This document shows positions 57,459 through 64,000 of a stretch of 64,000 nucleotides of DNA, one piece after another. Position 1 is the first letter of the stretch. Each line of letters starts with the position of its first letter. This DNA comes from Microbacterium sp. SD291 (GTDB lineage: Bacteria > Actinomycetota > Actinomycetes > Actinomycetales > Microbacteriaceae). The position numbers were made by a program, and so were the translations under genes. Under the pieces are notes generated by a model. The model worked only from the letters and a program-made list of their open reading frames with translations. It had not been told where the DNA came from and searched no databases. The stretch is taken from positions 22,318 through 86,317 of the forward strand of contig NZ_JADIJR010000014.1 of NCBI RefSeq assembly GCF_017355365.1. The letters run 5' to 3'.

Positions 57459-57724
57459 CGGGTGCGGGGTCGAACAGGCATCCGCCGTTCCGTGCCCGGT
57501 CAGAAACGCATCCGCCGGCGTCGTTCGGGATGCTCGTTTGACCTCCTGCGCGGGGTGAGCGCCTCGGCATCCGGTGCGGGGTCAGAAGCGCACCCGCCGC
57601 TCGGTGCCGGGTCAGAAGCGCATCCGCCGCTCGGTGCCGGGTCAGAAGCGCATCCGCCGCTCGGTGCCGGGTCAGAAGCGCATCGCTGGAGGGCATCCCA
57701 GATGCACTTCTGACCCCGCACCCG
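57459..57724. repeat. minisatellite of 30-bp units with inverted copies
   Basis: Two exact direct 30-bp units at 57601-57630 and 57631-57660 begin TCGGTGCCGGGTCAGAAGCG; a partial unit follows (57661-57684) and diverged units precede (57571-57600, about 57490-57519, about 57459-57489). Inverted copies lie at about 57527-57548 and 57701-57717. The whole 341-bp gap between two plus-strand genes is taken up by it; no gene is seen. Confidence 0.85.
57669..57716. terminator. strong hairpin formed by the last direct and the inverted repeat
   Basis: 57669-57684 pairs with 57701-57716: 16 positions with a single mismatch, loop 16 nt. It could end transcripts from either side or be the core of a structured RNA. 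Confidence 0.55.
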
Positions 57725-57756
57725 CGGGAAGCAGGCGCTCGCCACAGCCGCGCGGC

Positions 57757-57762
57757 TAACCT
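57757..57762 (+). promoter_or_regulatory. -10 box TAACCT for the gene at 57769
   Basis: Ends 6 nt before the ATG. Confidence 0.45.
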
Positions 57763-57768
57763 CGAACC

Positions 57769-58170
57769 ATGCCGCGCCCCGACTGGACCCCGCACCGCCG
57801 CGACGACGGAGAACTGCTCGGCTGGATCCACCGCGAAGGCGAAGAGTGGGTCGCCGTAGACGTCCTCGGCCGCGCTGTCGCCGCACCCACCGAATGGCTC
57901 GACGCCGAAGAGGCTCTCGAGGAGCACGGCATCGCCTGGCTCGCCGACCCGTGGATGCTGGAGGGCGAGGCCGACCGGCCGCTCCGGGTGCGCATCCTCG
58001 AGGTCACGCCCGATGAGGAGGGCGCCCCGGGGCGCATCGTGGCGAAGGTCGACGACTTCGGCGACATGACCAGACCGGCGACCGCGCAGTTCGTGCTGCC
58101 GTGGCCGGTGCCCGATCGCCTGCGCCCGCCGCGGGCGGGCGACCCCGATCCTCGCACGATCACCCGTTGA
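57769..58170 (+). CDS. uncharacterised acidic protein
   Basis: A 133-residue soluble protein: PDWTPHRRDDGELLGWIHREGEEW, WLDAEEALEEHGIAWLADPWMLE, and VRILEVTPDEEGAPGRIVAK. The pattern recalls small actinobacterial conserved hypothetical proteins with a beta-rich fold; no function can be given. It has no membrane segment. Confidence 0.72.
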   Translation: MPRPDWTPHRRDDGELLGWIHREGEEWVAVDVLGRAVAAPTEWLDAEEALEEHGIAWLADPWMLEGEADRPLRVRILEVTPDEEGAPGRIVAKVDDFGDMTRPATAQFVLPWPVPDRLRPPRAGDPDPRTITR

Positions 58171-58227
58171 CGGCCGGCCGCCCGACCGCGCAGACCAGAG
58201 GGCGACGCGATCACCGAGGAGCAGCGA

Positions 58228-58821
58228 ATGGGCATCGTCTACAGCGACATCTCCGTCTCCGCCGACGGCTTCGCCACCGGCCTCGATCAACGGGAGGAGG
58301 CGCCGTTCGGCGACATCGACGAGAGCTGGCTGCACAGCTGGATGTTCGACGCCTATGAGGAGAACAGCGCCGAGGTCGATGCGATCGTCGACTCGGGTGC
58401 CACGATCATGGGACGCAACATGTTCGGCCCCGTGCGCGGCGAGTGGGATCGCGACTGGCGCGGCTGGTGGGGCCCGAACCCGCCGTACCACGGGCCCGTG
58501 TTCGTCCTCACGCACCACCCGCACGACTCGATCGAGATGGAGGGCGGCACGACGTTCCACTTCGTGACCGACGGCATCGAGGCGGCGCTGGAGCGGGCAC
58601 GGGTGGCGACGGGGGAGCGGAACATCTCGATCGCGGGCGGCGCCCGCACCGTCAATCAGTTCCTCGCGGCCGGCCTCCTCGACGAGCTGCGGATGCACGT
58701 CACGCCGTGCATCCTCGGCGCCGGAGAGCGCGTGTTCGACGGGGTGCCGCCGCAGCGGCTGGTGCGCACGTCCGTCCGCGCCACCTCGCTCGTCACGCAT
58801 ATGACGTATCGGCGCCTGTGA
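58228..58821 (+). CDS. dihydrofolate reductase-fold protein (RibD C-terminal-like)
   Basis: A 197-residue protein of the same superfamily as the one at 12556-13182: VYSDISVSADGFATG at the start, IMGRNMFGPVRGEW, NADPH part ISIAGGARTVNQFLAAGLLDEL, and PCILGAGERVFDG. GAGGAG precedes the ATG. Uncharacterised reductase; the two paralogues share layout, not close sequence. Confidence 0.88.
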   Translation: MGIVYSDISVSADGFATGLDQREEAPFGDIDESWLHSWMFDAYEENSAEVDAIVDSGATIMGRNMFGPVRGEWDRDWRGWWGPNPPYHGPVFVLTHHPHDSIEMEGGTTFHFVTDGIEAALERARVATGERNISIAGGARTVNQFLAAGLLDELRMHVTPCILGAGERVFDGVPPQRLVRTSVRATSLVTHMTYRRL

Positions 58822-58852
58822 GCGGGCGGCAGGGTCAGAGGGGCCGCCTGGT

Positions 58853-59263
58853 TCAGCCCGGCAGCACGAAGTCGCCGGTGGCCCCCGGATTGACCGCGAT
58901 CTCCCAGCGGAATCCGTCGGGGTCGGCGAAGTAACCGGAGTAGCCGCCCCACTCCCGCTGCCGCCCAGGGCTCACCGGCGCTCCCAGCAGAGCCGCCTCG
59001 GCCAGCACGTCGTCGACCTCGGCGGGCGTGCGCAGGTTGTGTGCGAGCGTGATCGGTGCGAGACCGGATGCCGGCGCCTCGCCGATCTCGGCCGTGAACC
59101 CCTCGATCGACCACAGTGAGAGGATCACCCGGTCCGCGATCGGGAGCATGAGGACGTCGTCGCCGGCGAAGACCGGCTCCCAGCCGAGCCCGTCGACGTA
59201 GAAGGCGCGGCTGCGTGCGATGTCCGCGACCGCGAGGGTGATGAAGCTGACGCGCTGATCCAT
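58853..59263 (-). CDS. VOC-family (glyoxalase-fold) protein
   Basis: A 136-residue protein: VSFITLAVADIARSRAFYVDGLGWEPVF and GYSGYFADPDGFRWEIAVNPG are the two module marks, with the C-terminal metal-ligand Glu in RWEIA. ATG 59263 is the start because upstream frame sequence is not conserved. Ligand unknown. Confidence 0.88.
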   Translation of the reverse strand: MDQRVSFITLAVADIARSRAFYVDGLGWEPVFAGDDVLMLPIADRVILSLWSIEGFTAEIGEAPASGLAPITLAHNLRTPAEVDDVLAEAALLGAPVSPGRQREWGGYSGYFADPDGFRWEIAVNPGATGDFVLPG

Positions 59264-59347
59264 CAACCGATCATCGCACCGGCATCCGACGAACGGGAAC
59301 CGGCATCCCCTGACTGGGCCCGATTCCCGGAAAGGCCGCAAGAGGGG

Positions 59348-59353
59348 CAGACT
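59348..59353 (+). promoter_or_regulatory. -10 box CAGACT for the GNAT gene
   Basis: Ends 6 nt before the GTG at 59360. Confidence 0.4.
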
Positions 59354-59359
59354 GGGTTC

Positions 59360-60049
59360 GTGCGAACCATCCGTGATCTCGACACCGTTGAACTCATCAT
59401 CGACGCGCAGGGCGTGCTCGACGCGATCCGCGGCAAGGAGCGCGTCATCGACGCCGGCACGCTGCGCGCGCTGCAGCAGTCCGGCAACTACGTGGTCGGC
59501 CTCTTCGACGGCGAGGGCGACGACGAGCGCATGGTCGGGGCCTCCATCGCGTTCTTCGGCGAGCCGGGCCGGCGTGCCATGCATTCGCACATCACCGCGC
59601 TGCTGCCGGAGTACCGCGGGCGCGGCTGGGGCCGCGAGCTCAAGGAGCACCAGCGCCAGTGGGCGTTCTCCCGCGACGTCGGGCAGATCACCTGGACGTT
59701 CGACCCGCTCGTCGCGCGCAACGCGCACTTCTTCCTCACGGTGCTCGGCGCGCGCGTGACCGCCTACTCGGTGAACGTGTACGGCATCTTCGGCGGCGGT
59801 GACGCGGGAGACGAGAGCGACCGGCTCGACGTCAAGTGGGCGCTGGCCGACATCGCCAGGCCTCCGGCCGACGACGCGGTCGTCGCGGCTCTCGAGATCC
59901 CGACGGACATCGAGGCGATGCGCGTCTCCGACCCTGAGGCCGCGCACGAATGGCGCCTGCGCCTCCGCGCCCAGATGGAGGAGACGCTCGGACGCGGCCT
60001 CCGCATCGCCGGCTTCGACACGAAGCGCGGCTACCTCTTCACCGAGTGA
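59360..60049 (+). CDS. GNAT-family N-acetyltransferase-like protein
   Basis: A 229-residue protein with the GNAT core at about 40-140: GLFDGEGDDERMVGASIAFFG, then HITALLPEYRGRGWGRELKEHQRQW with the acetyl-CoA loop RGRGWG, and TFDPLVARNAHFFLTVLGARV. This branch of GNATs, of about 230-270 residues with a long C-terminal part, is uncharacterised; the acceptor is unknown. Confidence 0.83.
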   Translation: MRTIRDLDTVELIIDAQGVLDAIRGKERVIDAGTLRALQQSGNYVVGLFDGEGDDERMVGASIAFFGEPGRRAMHSHITALLPEYRGRGWGRELKEHQRQWAFSRDVGQITWTFDPLVARNAHFFLTVLGARVTAYSVNVYGIFGGGDAGDESDRLDVKWALADIARPPADDAVVAALEIPTDIEAMRVSDPEAAHEWRLRLRAQMEETLGRGLRIAGFDTKRGYLFTE

Positions 60050-60098
60050 GCCCCCGGCTGTTCCGCCGAGTGCGCGCGGGCTGTGGTTCGATGACAGC

Positions 60099-60710
60099 AT
60101 GAGCGAGCTCGAACAGCATCCCGCAGACACCGCCTTCCACGCGCGCCTCCCGATCGGCGAGCGCCCGGACGCCGCACCTCTGACGGACGGCCTGCCCTGG
60201 GCGTTCGAGGAGATCACGATGCGACCGCTCGAGCCGATGCTGGTGCCCGAGAAGCCCCGCGGCGGCGAGGTCGACCCGGAGAGCTGCTCCTCGTGCCTGC
60301 CCAGCGAGCACACGATCTGGCACGACGACCTGTGGCAGGTCCGGGCCGGGTGGGACGTCGGCGGGCTCCCGTTCATCGGCGCGATCTCGCCGCGCGAGCA
60401 CTGGCTGCTCGAGGACGCCCCGCATGAGGTGCTCGCCGCCTACGGTCCGCTGATGCAGCGCATCTCGCAAGCGGTGAAGAGCATCCCCGGAGTCGCCCGC
60501 TGCCACTTCGCCCGCTGGAACGACGGCTCGGCGCACCTGCACCTGTGGGCGCTGGCGCGACCGGCCGGGATGATGCAGGGGCGCGGCGCCGTCCTCGCCT
60601 TCTGGGACGGGATGCTGCCGGCGATGCCGCAGGAGATGGGCGCGGAGCACATCCGCATCGTCGCCGAGGCTCTCGCATCGGGCGGCGGCGAGGCGTTCCC
60701 CCGCACCTGA
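60099..60710 (+). CDS. HIT-superfamily (histidine triad-like) protein
   Basis: A 203-residue protein with HIT features: a CxxC zinc pair (C63, C66 in [17 protein letters not shown]), [16 protein letters not shown] and the active-site strand [14 protein letters not shown]146 and H148 are the first two histidines, but the third position is W150, so normal nucleotidyl-histidine chemistry is altered or absent, a form seen in divergent HIT proteins. Spaced 6 nt behind a weak TTCGAT. Confidence 0.75.
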   Translation: MSELEQHPADTAFHARLPIGERPDAAPLTDGLPWAFEEITMRPLEPMLVPEKPRGGEVDPESCSSCLPSEHTIWHDDLWQVRAGWDVGGLPFIGAISPREHWLLEDAPHEVLAAYGPLMQRISQAVKSIPGVARCHFARWNDGSAHLHLWALARPAGMMQGRGAVLAFWDGMLPAMPQEMGAEHIRIVAEALASGGGEAFPRT

Positions 60711-60740
60711 CCGGGCCGAGAGGCATCCGCCGGTCGCGGC

Positions 60741-60746
60741 TAAGAT
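60741..60746 (+). promoter_or_regulatory. -10 box TAAGAT of the glycyl-tRNA synthetase gene
   Basis: Ends 5 nt before an in-frame ATG at 60752, which would add 17 residues ([17 protein letters not shown]) if translation were leaderless. The GTG at 60803 has GGAG five bases upstream and matches the family start, so it is preferred. Confidence 0.5.
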
Positions 60747-60802
60747 TGTGGATGCCCGTGATCACGGGCTTCTCCCCGCAGCATCCGACCATTGGAGCCA
60801 CC

Positions 60803-62188
60803 GTGGCCGAACAGTCCCGCCTCGACAAGGTCATCGCCCTCGCCCGCCACCGCGGGTTCGTGTTCCAGGCGGGTGAGATCTACGGCGGCTCGCGTTCGGC
60901 CTGGGACTACGGGCCCCTCGGCACCGAGCTCAAGGAGAACATCCGCCGGCAGTGGTGGCAGACGTTCGTGCGCGGCCGCGGCGACATGGTGGGTCTCGAC
61001 TCCAGCATCATCCTGCCCAAGCGGGTGTGGGAGGCGTCGGGTCACGTCGCCACATTCACCGACCCGCTGGTCGAGTGCCTCAGCTGCCACAAGCGCTTCC
61101 GCGCAGACAACCTCGTCGAGGACTTCGAGGCCCGCAAGGGTCGCAAGGCCGAGAACGGCCTGGCCGACGTGCCCTGCCCGAACTGCGGCAACAAGGGCCA
61201 GTACACCGAGCCGAAGTCGTTCTCGGGCCTCGTGAAGACCTACCTCGGCGTCGTGGACGACGAGTCGGGCCTGCACTTCCTGCGCCCCGAGACCGCCCAG
61301 GGCATCTTCGTGAACTTCTCGAACGTGCTCACCGCGAGCCGCAAGAAGCCGCCGTTCGGCATCGGCCAGGTCGGCAAGGCGTTCCGCAACGAGATCACCC
61401 CCGGCAACTTCATCTTCCGCACCCGCGAGTTCGAGCAGATGGAGATCGAGTTCTTCACTCCGCCGGCGGATGCTCAGCACTGGTTCGAGCACTGGGTCGA
61501 GGCGTGCTGGGACTGGTTCGTCGACCTCGGCATCGACGCCGACAACATCCGCCGCTTCGACGTGCCGGAGGAGGACCGCGCGCACTACTCGGCCGGCACG
61601 ATCGACGTCGAGTACCGCTTCGGCTTCCAGGGCAAGGAGTGGGGCGAGCTGATGGGCGTCGCGAACCGCACCGACTACGACCTGTCGAGCCACAGCGAGG
61701 CGTCGGGCCAGAGCCTCACCTACTTCGATCAGGCCTCCGGCGAGCGCTACACGCCGTACGTCATCGAGCCGTCGTTCGGATTGACGCGCGCCATGATGGC
61801 GTTCCTCGTCGACGCGTACGTCGAGGAGGAGGTGCCGAACGCAAAGGGCGGCACCGACGTGCGCACCGTGCTCAAGCTCGATCCTCGTCTCGCGCCGGTC
61901 AAGGCCGCGGTGCTGCCGCTCAGCCGCAACGAGCGGCTCTCGCCGCTGGCCCGCGAGGTCGCCGACACGCTCCGCGGCTCCTGGTCGGTCGACTTCGACG
62001 ATGCCGGCGCGATCGGGCGCCGGTACCGCCGTCAGGACGAGATCGGCACCCCGTTCTGCGTCACCGTCGACTTCGACTCCCTCGACGATCGCGCGGTCAC
62101 CGTGCGCGACCGCGACACGATGGCGCAGGAGCGGGTCGCGATCGACGAGCTGCAGCAGTACCTCGCCGAGCGTCTCAAGGGCGCCTGA
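60803..62188 (+). CDS. glyS: glycyl-tRNA synthetase (alpha2 type)
   Basis: A 461-residue class II synthetase of the dimeric type. Motif 1 region [34 protein letters not shown], a zinc-binding-like insert with C-x2-C and CPNCGNKG (ECLSCHKRF... [12 protein letters not shown]), motif 2 [28 protein letters not shown] and motif 3 [12 protein letters not shown] are present, followed by the anticodon-binding domain ([14 protein letters not shown]...). Charges tRNA-Gly; essential housekeeping gene. Confidence 0.96.
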   Translation: MAEQSRLDKVIALARHRGFVFQAGEIYGGSRSAWDYGPLGTELKENIRRQWWQTFVRGRGDMVGLDSSIILPKRVWEASGHVATFTDPLVECLSCHKRFRADNLVEDFEARKGRKAENGLADVPCPNCGNKGQYTEPKSFSGLVKTYLGVVDDESGLHFLRPETAQGIFVNFSNVLTASRKKPPFGIGQVGKAFRNEITPGNFIFRTREFEQMEIEFFTPPADAQHWFEHWVEACWDWFVDLGIDADNIRRFDVPEEDRAHYSAGTIDVEYRFGFQGKEWGELMGVANRTDYDLSSHSEASGQSLTYFDQASGERYTPYVIEPSFGLTRAMMAFLVDAYVEEEVPNAKGGTDVRTVLKLDPRLAPVKAAVLPLSRNERLSPLAREVADTLRGSWSVDFDDAGAIGRRYRRQDEIGTPFCVTVDFDSLDDRAVTVRDRDTMAQERVAIDELQQYLAERLKGA

Positions 62189-62202
62189 GCGCACACCGAT
62201 GA

Positions 62203-62232
62203 GAAGGCCGGGACGGAATCGTCCCGGCCTTC
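62203..62232 (+). terminator. hairpin after glycyl-tRNA synthetase
   Basis: Perfect 13-bp stem GAAGGCCGGGACG / CGTCCCGGCCTTC with a GAAT loop, 15 bp after the stop. Confidence 0.8.
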
Positions 62233-62254
62233 GCCGTCGATCCGCTCCGCGTGG

Positions 62255-62260
62255 GACGAT
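62255..62260 (+). promoter_or_regulatory. -10 box GACGAT for the serine hydrolase
   Basis: Ends 6 nt before the GTG at 62267. Confidence 0.35.
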
Positions 62261-62266
62261 GTCCGT

Positions 62267-63085
62267 GTGGAGACGACGACCTTCGCCGCGACCGACGGCT
62301 TCCCGCATCCGGCCCTCGTCGGCGTCACCGGACCGGACGAGACCCTCGCGGTGCAGGGCGATCCGCGGGCCGTGCTGCCGCTGGCATCCGTGACCAAGCC
62401 GCTCACCGCGTGGGGAGTGCTCGTCGCGATCGAGCGGGGCCTCGTCGACCTGGACGAGCCGGCGGGACCGCCGGGTGCGACGGTGCTGGATCTGCTCGAC
62501 CACACCAGCGGGATGCCGATGGAGGGTGCTGGGCCGCTGCGGCCGGTCGGGGAGCGGCGGATCTACTCGAATGCCGGTTTCGACGCTCTTGCCGCGCACG
62601 TCGCGGATGCCGTGGGCATGGATTTCGCGGACTGGATGCGGCGCGAGGTCGTGCTTCCGCTCGGGATGGAGCGCACCGACGTCACCGGGCGGCCGTCCGC
62701 CGGCGCCCGCGCCTCGATCGAGGACCTGCTGGTCTTCGGGCGGGAGGTGCTGCGACCGACGCTGATCCCCGCGGCACTGCGCGACCTCGCCCTCATGGTG
62801 TCGCACACGGGCCTGCGGGGCATCGTGCCCGGCTACGGCTCGTTCGCCGACAACACGTGGGGTCTCGGCTTCGAGATCAAGGGCGAGAAGAGCCCGCACT
62901 GGCTGAGCGACACGCTCCCGCCGGAGACCGCCGGGCACTTCGGCGCGCAGGGCAGCTTCCTGTTCATCGACCGCTCACGCGACCTCGCCGCCGCCTTCCT
63001 CTCCGGCGTCCCGTTCGGCGAGGATCACAAGCGCATCTGGCCGCCGCTCACCGCCGAGATCATCACGAGATACGGCGCCGCCTGA
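62267..63085 (+). CDS. serine hydrolase of the class C beta-lactamase/esterase family
   Basis: A 272-residue serine hydrolase with an intact active site: S41 and K44 in LASVTKPLTAW, Y100 in IYSNAGF, and HFGAQG near the C-terminus at the KTG position. LLDHTSGMPMEG is the usual family stretch. No signal peptide, so more likely a cytoplasmic esterase or D-aminopeptidase-like enzyme than a beta-lactamase. A GTG start; the stop is directly next to the stop of the convergent regulator. Confidence 0.88.
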   Translation: METTTFAATDGFPHPALVGVTGPDETLAVQGDPRAVLPLASVTKPLTAWGVLVAIERGLVDLDEPAGPPGATVLDLLDHTSGMPMEGAGPLRPVGERRIYSNAGFDALAAHVADAVGMDFADWMRREVVLPLGMERTDVTGRPSAGARASIEDLLVFGREVLRPTLIPAALRDLALMVSHTGLRGIVPGYGSFADNTWGLGFEIKGEKSPHWLSDTLPPETAGHFGAQGSFLFIDRSRDLAAAFLSGVPFGEDHKRIWPPLTAEIITRYGAA

Positions 63086-64000
63086 TCATGGCGCGGCCGA
63101 ACCAGCCACGGCGCGCGCATAGCGCTCGGAGAGCAGCCGCAGGCGCGGGATCAGCTCGGGCGGGCTCTCGACAGTGAAGTCCATCATCAGCATCCCGATG
63201 TAGGCGGCGACGGTGTCGAGACTGTCGGCGCCGGTGACGAGGATGCAGTGCTCGTCGTCGACCGGCTCCACGACGCCGACCGCGGCGTGGATCCGGTCGA
63301 GCACCGCCTCGGCCGGTGCGTCGATGCGCAGGCGGGCGTGCACGACCCACCCGCTCACGGCGATCGTGCGCATCGCGAACGCCGTGTAGTCGCCGCCCGG
63401 CAGCGGCTGCGGGTCGAAGCGCCGGTGCGTCGGCATCCGCAGCTCCATCCAATCGACGCGGTACGTGCCCCATTCGCCCGACTGCGGATCCCGCGCGACG
63501 AGGTACCAGCGGCGGAACCACGTGAGCAGGCGGTACGGCTCGACCAGCACCGGGTCGTCCTCGTAGTCGAATCGCAGCCACTCCGCGCTGCGGATCGCAC
63601 TCGCGATCGCCTGCAGGGCGGCGGCGTCGACCTCGGGATCCGCCGCATCGGTGTCGTTGTTCTCCGGTGCGCGATCGACGCTCGACCGCAGCGCGTCGAC
63701 GGTCGGGCGCAGGCGCGACGGCAGCACCTGCTCGAGCTTCGCGAGCGCCCTCGCGCCGGATTCGGCGATACCCGAGATGCCGGCCGCCGCGCGGAGTCCG
63801 ACCGTCACCGCCACCGCCTCCTCGTCGTCGAGGAGCAGCGGCGGCAGCTTGCCCCCAGCGCCGAGCCGGTAGCCGCCGATCGAGCCGCGGGTCGCGTCGA
63901 CCGGGTAGCCCAGGTCGCGGAGGCGCTCGATGTCGTGGCGAACCGTGCGGCCGGAGACCCCGAGGCGGGCGGCGAGCTCGCTGCCGGAGCGCTCTGCTCC
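63086..64000 (-). CDS. YafY/WYL-domain transcriptional regulator, 5' end outside the window
   Basis: At least 304 residues; the frame is open to the right edge. What is seen begins inside a DeoR-type helix-turn-helix (GSELAARLGVSGRTVRHDIERLRDLGYPV), goes on with GSIGGYRLGAGGKLPPLLLDDEEAVAV, and then a WYL domain (LRFDYEDDPVLVEPYRLLTWFRRWYLVARD) and the C-terminal extension to the stop at 63086. WYL regulators respond to nucleic-acid ligands or metabolites; no target is visible. Confidence 0.9.
   Translation of the reverse strand, partial: GAERSGSELAARLGVSGRTVRHDIERLRDLGYPVDATRGSIGGYRLGAGGKLPPLLLDDEEAVAVTVGLRAAAGISGIAESGARALAKLEQVLPSRLRPTVDALRSSVDRAPENNDTDAADPEVDAAALQAIASAIRSAEWLRFDYEDDPVLVEPYRLLTWFRRWYLVARDPQSGEWGTYRVDWMELRMPTHRRFDPQPLPGGDYTAFAMRTIAVSGWVVHARLRIDAPAEAVLDRIHAAVGVVEPVDDEHCILVTGADSLDTVAAYIGMLMMDFTVESPPELIPRLRLLSERYARAVAGSAAP

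Noticed and set aside
57571..57684. CRISPR-like direct repeats
   Set aside because: Units are adjacent with no spacers, vary outside the core, and no cas genes are near.
59363..59759. alternative overlapping frames in the GNAT region
   Set aside because: They lack the acetyl-CoA loop that the annotated frame has and are low-complexity.

Overview
The window is 64 kb of high-GC, densely coded chromosome with long shadow frames antisense to most genes. Gene content, high use of GTG starts, start codons placed directly behind a TANNNT box (leaderless transcripts) and constant use of the word GGATGCC/GGCATCC point to an actinobacterium, most likely Microbacterium or a close relative in Microbacteriaceae. 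That placement is an inference from sequence style; there is no rRNA in the window. No tRNA, rRNA, CRISPR array, prophage or insertion sequence was seen.

Layout. 0-13.9 kb: a LysR regulator divergent from putA (proline to glutamate), a Na+/drug-type ABC exporter pair, a BenE-type transporter, a NarL-type two-component pair, an MFS transporter, a small HxlR-controlled operon (VOC protein, HxlR regulator, DHFR-fold protein) and a cyclase-family hydrolase. 13.9-21.5 kb: two HAD phosphatases, exonuclease III, malate synthase G with a GlcG-like partner behind a long palindromic operator, pyrE with a ROK kinase, and two small conserved genes. 21.6-25.3 kb: a complete manganese uptake operon with its own MntR-type repressor. 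25.3-34.5 kb: SPOUT RNA methyltransferase, a second NarL-type two-component pair with an adjacent membrane protein, PhnB-like, DUF2993-like, MATE, DUF222/HNH and DUF1992 genes.

34.2-36.8 kb is a decay zone: a NYN/LOTUS RNase-like gene is bracketed by an intact and a broken copy of the DUF1992 3' end, followed by a gene-start remnant, a small exported protein and 630 bp of lower-GC non-coding DNA with a C10 tract. 36.8-44.9 kb is a full Tad/Flp pilus locus (pilin, TadE, TadG, CpaB, CpaE, TadA, TadB, TadC, prepilin peptidase), followed by a small secreted protein with the best sigma-70-type promoter in the window.

45.5-54.4 kb holds an OmpR-type two-component pair and, divergent from it, a tight nine-gene cluster: GT2 glycosyltransferase, CofC-like nucleotidyltransferase, SAM methyltransferase, a periplasmic molybdopterin protein with a cytochrome b membrane partner and a small membrane protein, an MTA-phosphorylase-like enzyme, an NDP-sugar epimerase and a large polytopic membrane protein. 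I regard this as the best candidate for an undescribed pathway, probably building or modifying a cell-envelope glycoconjugate. 54.4-64 kb: M13 metallopeptidase, a beta-lactamase-fold protein that has lost its catalytic Ser and Lys, a minisatellite able to form a 16-pair hairpin, several small enzymes, glycyl-tRNA synthetase, a true serine hydrolase and the 3' part of a WYL regulator.

Across the window a dispersed element with core CCCTTCGACAGGCTCAGGGA occurs seven times; four copies are translated in frame inside or at the N-terminus of genes.
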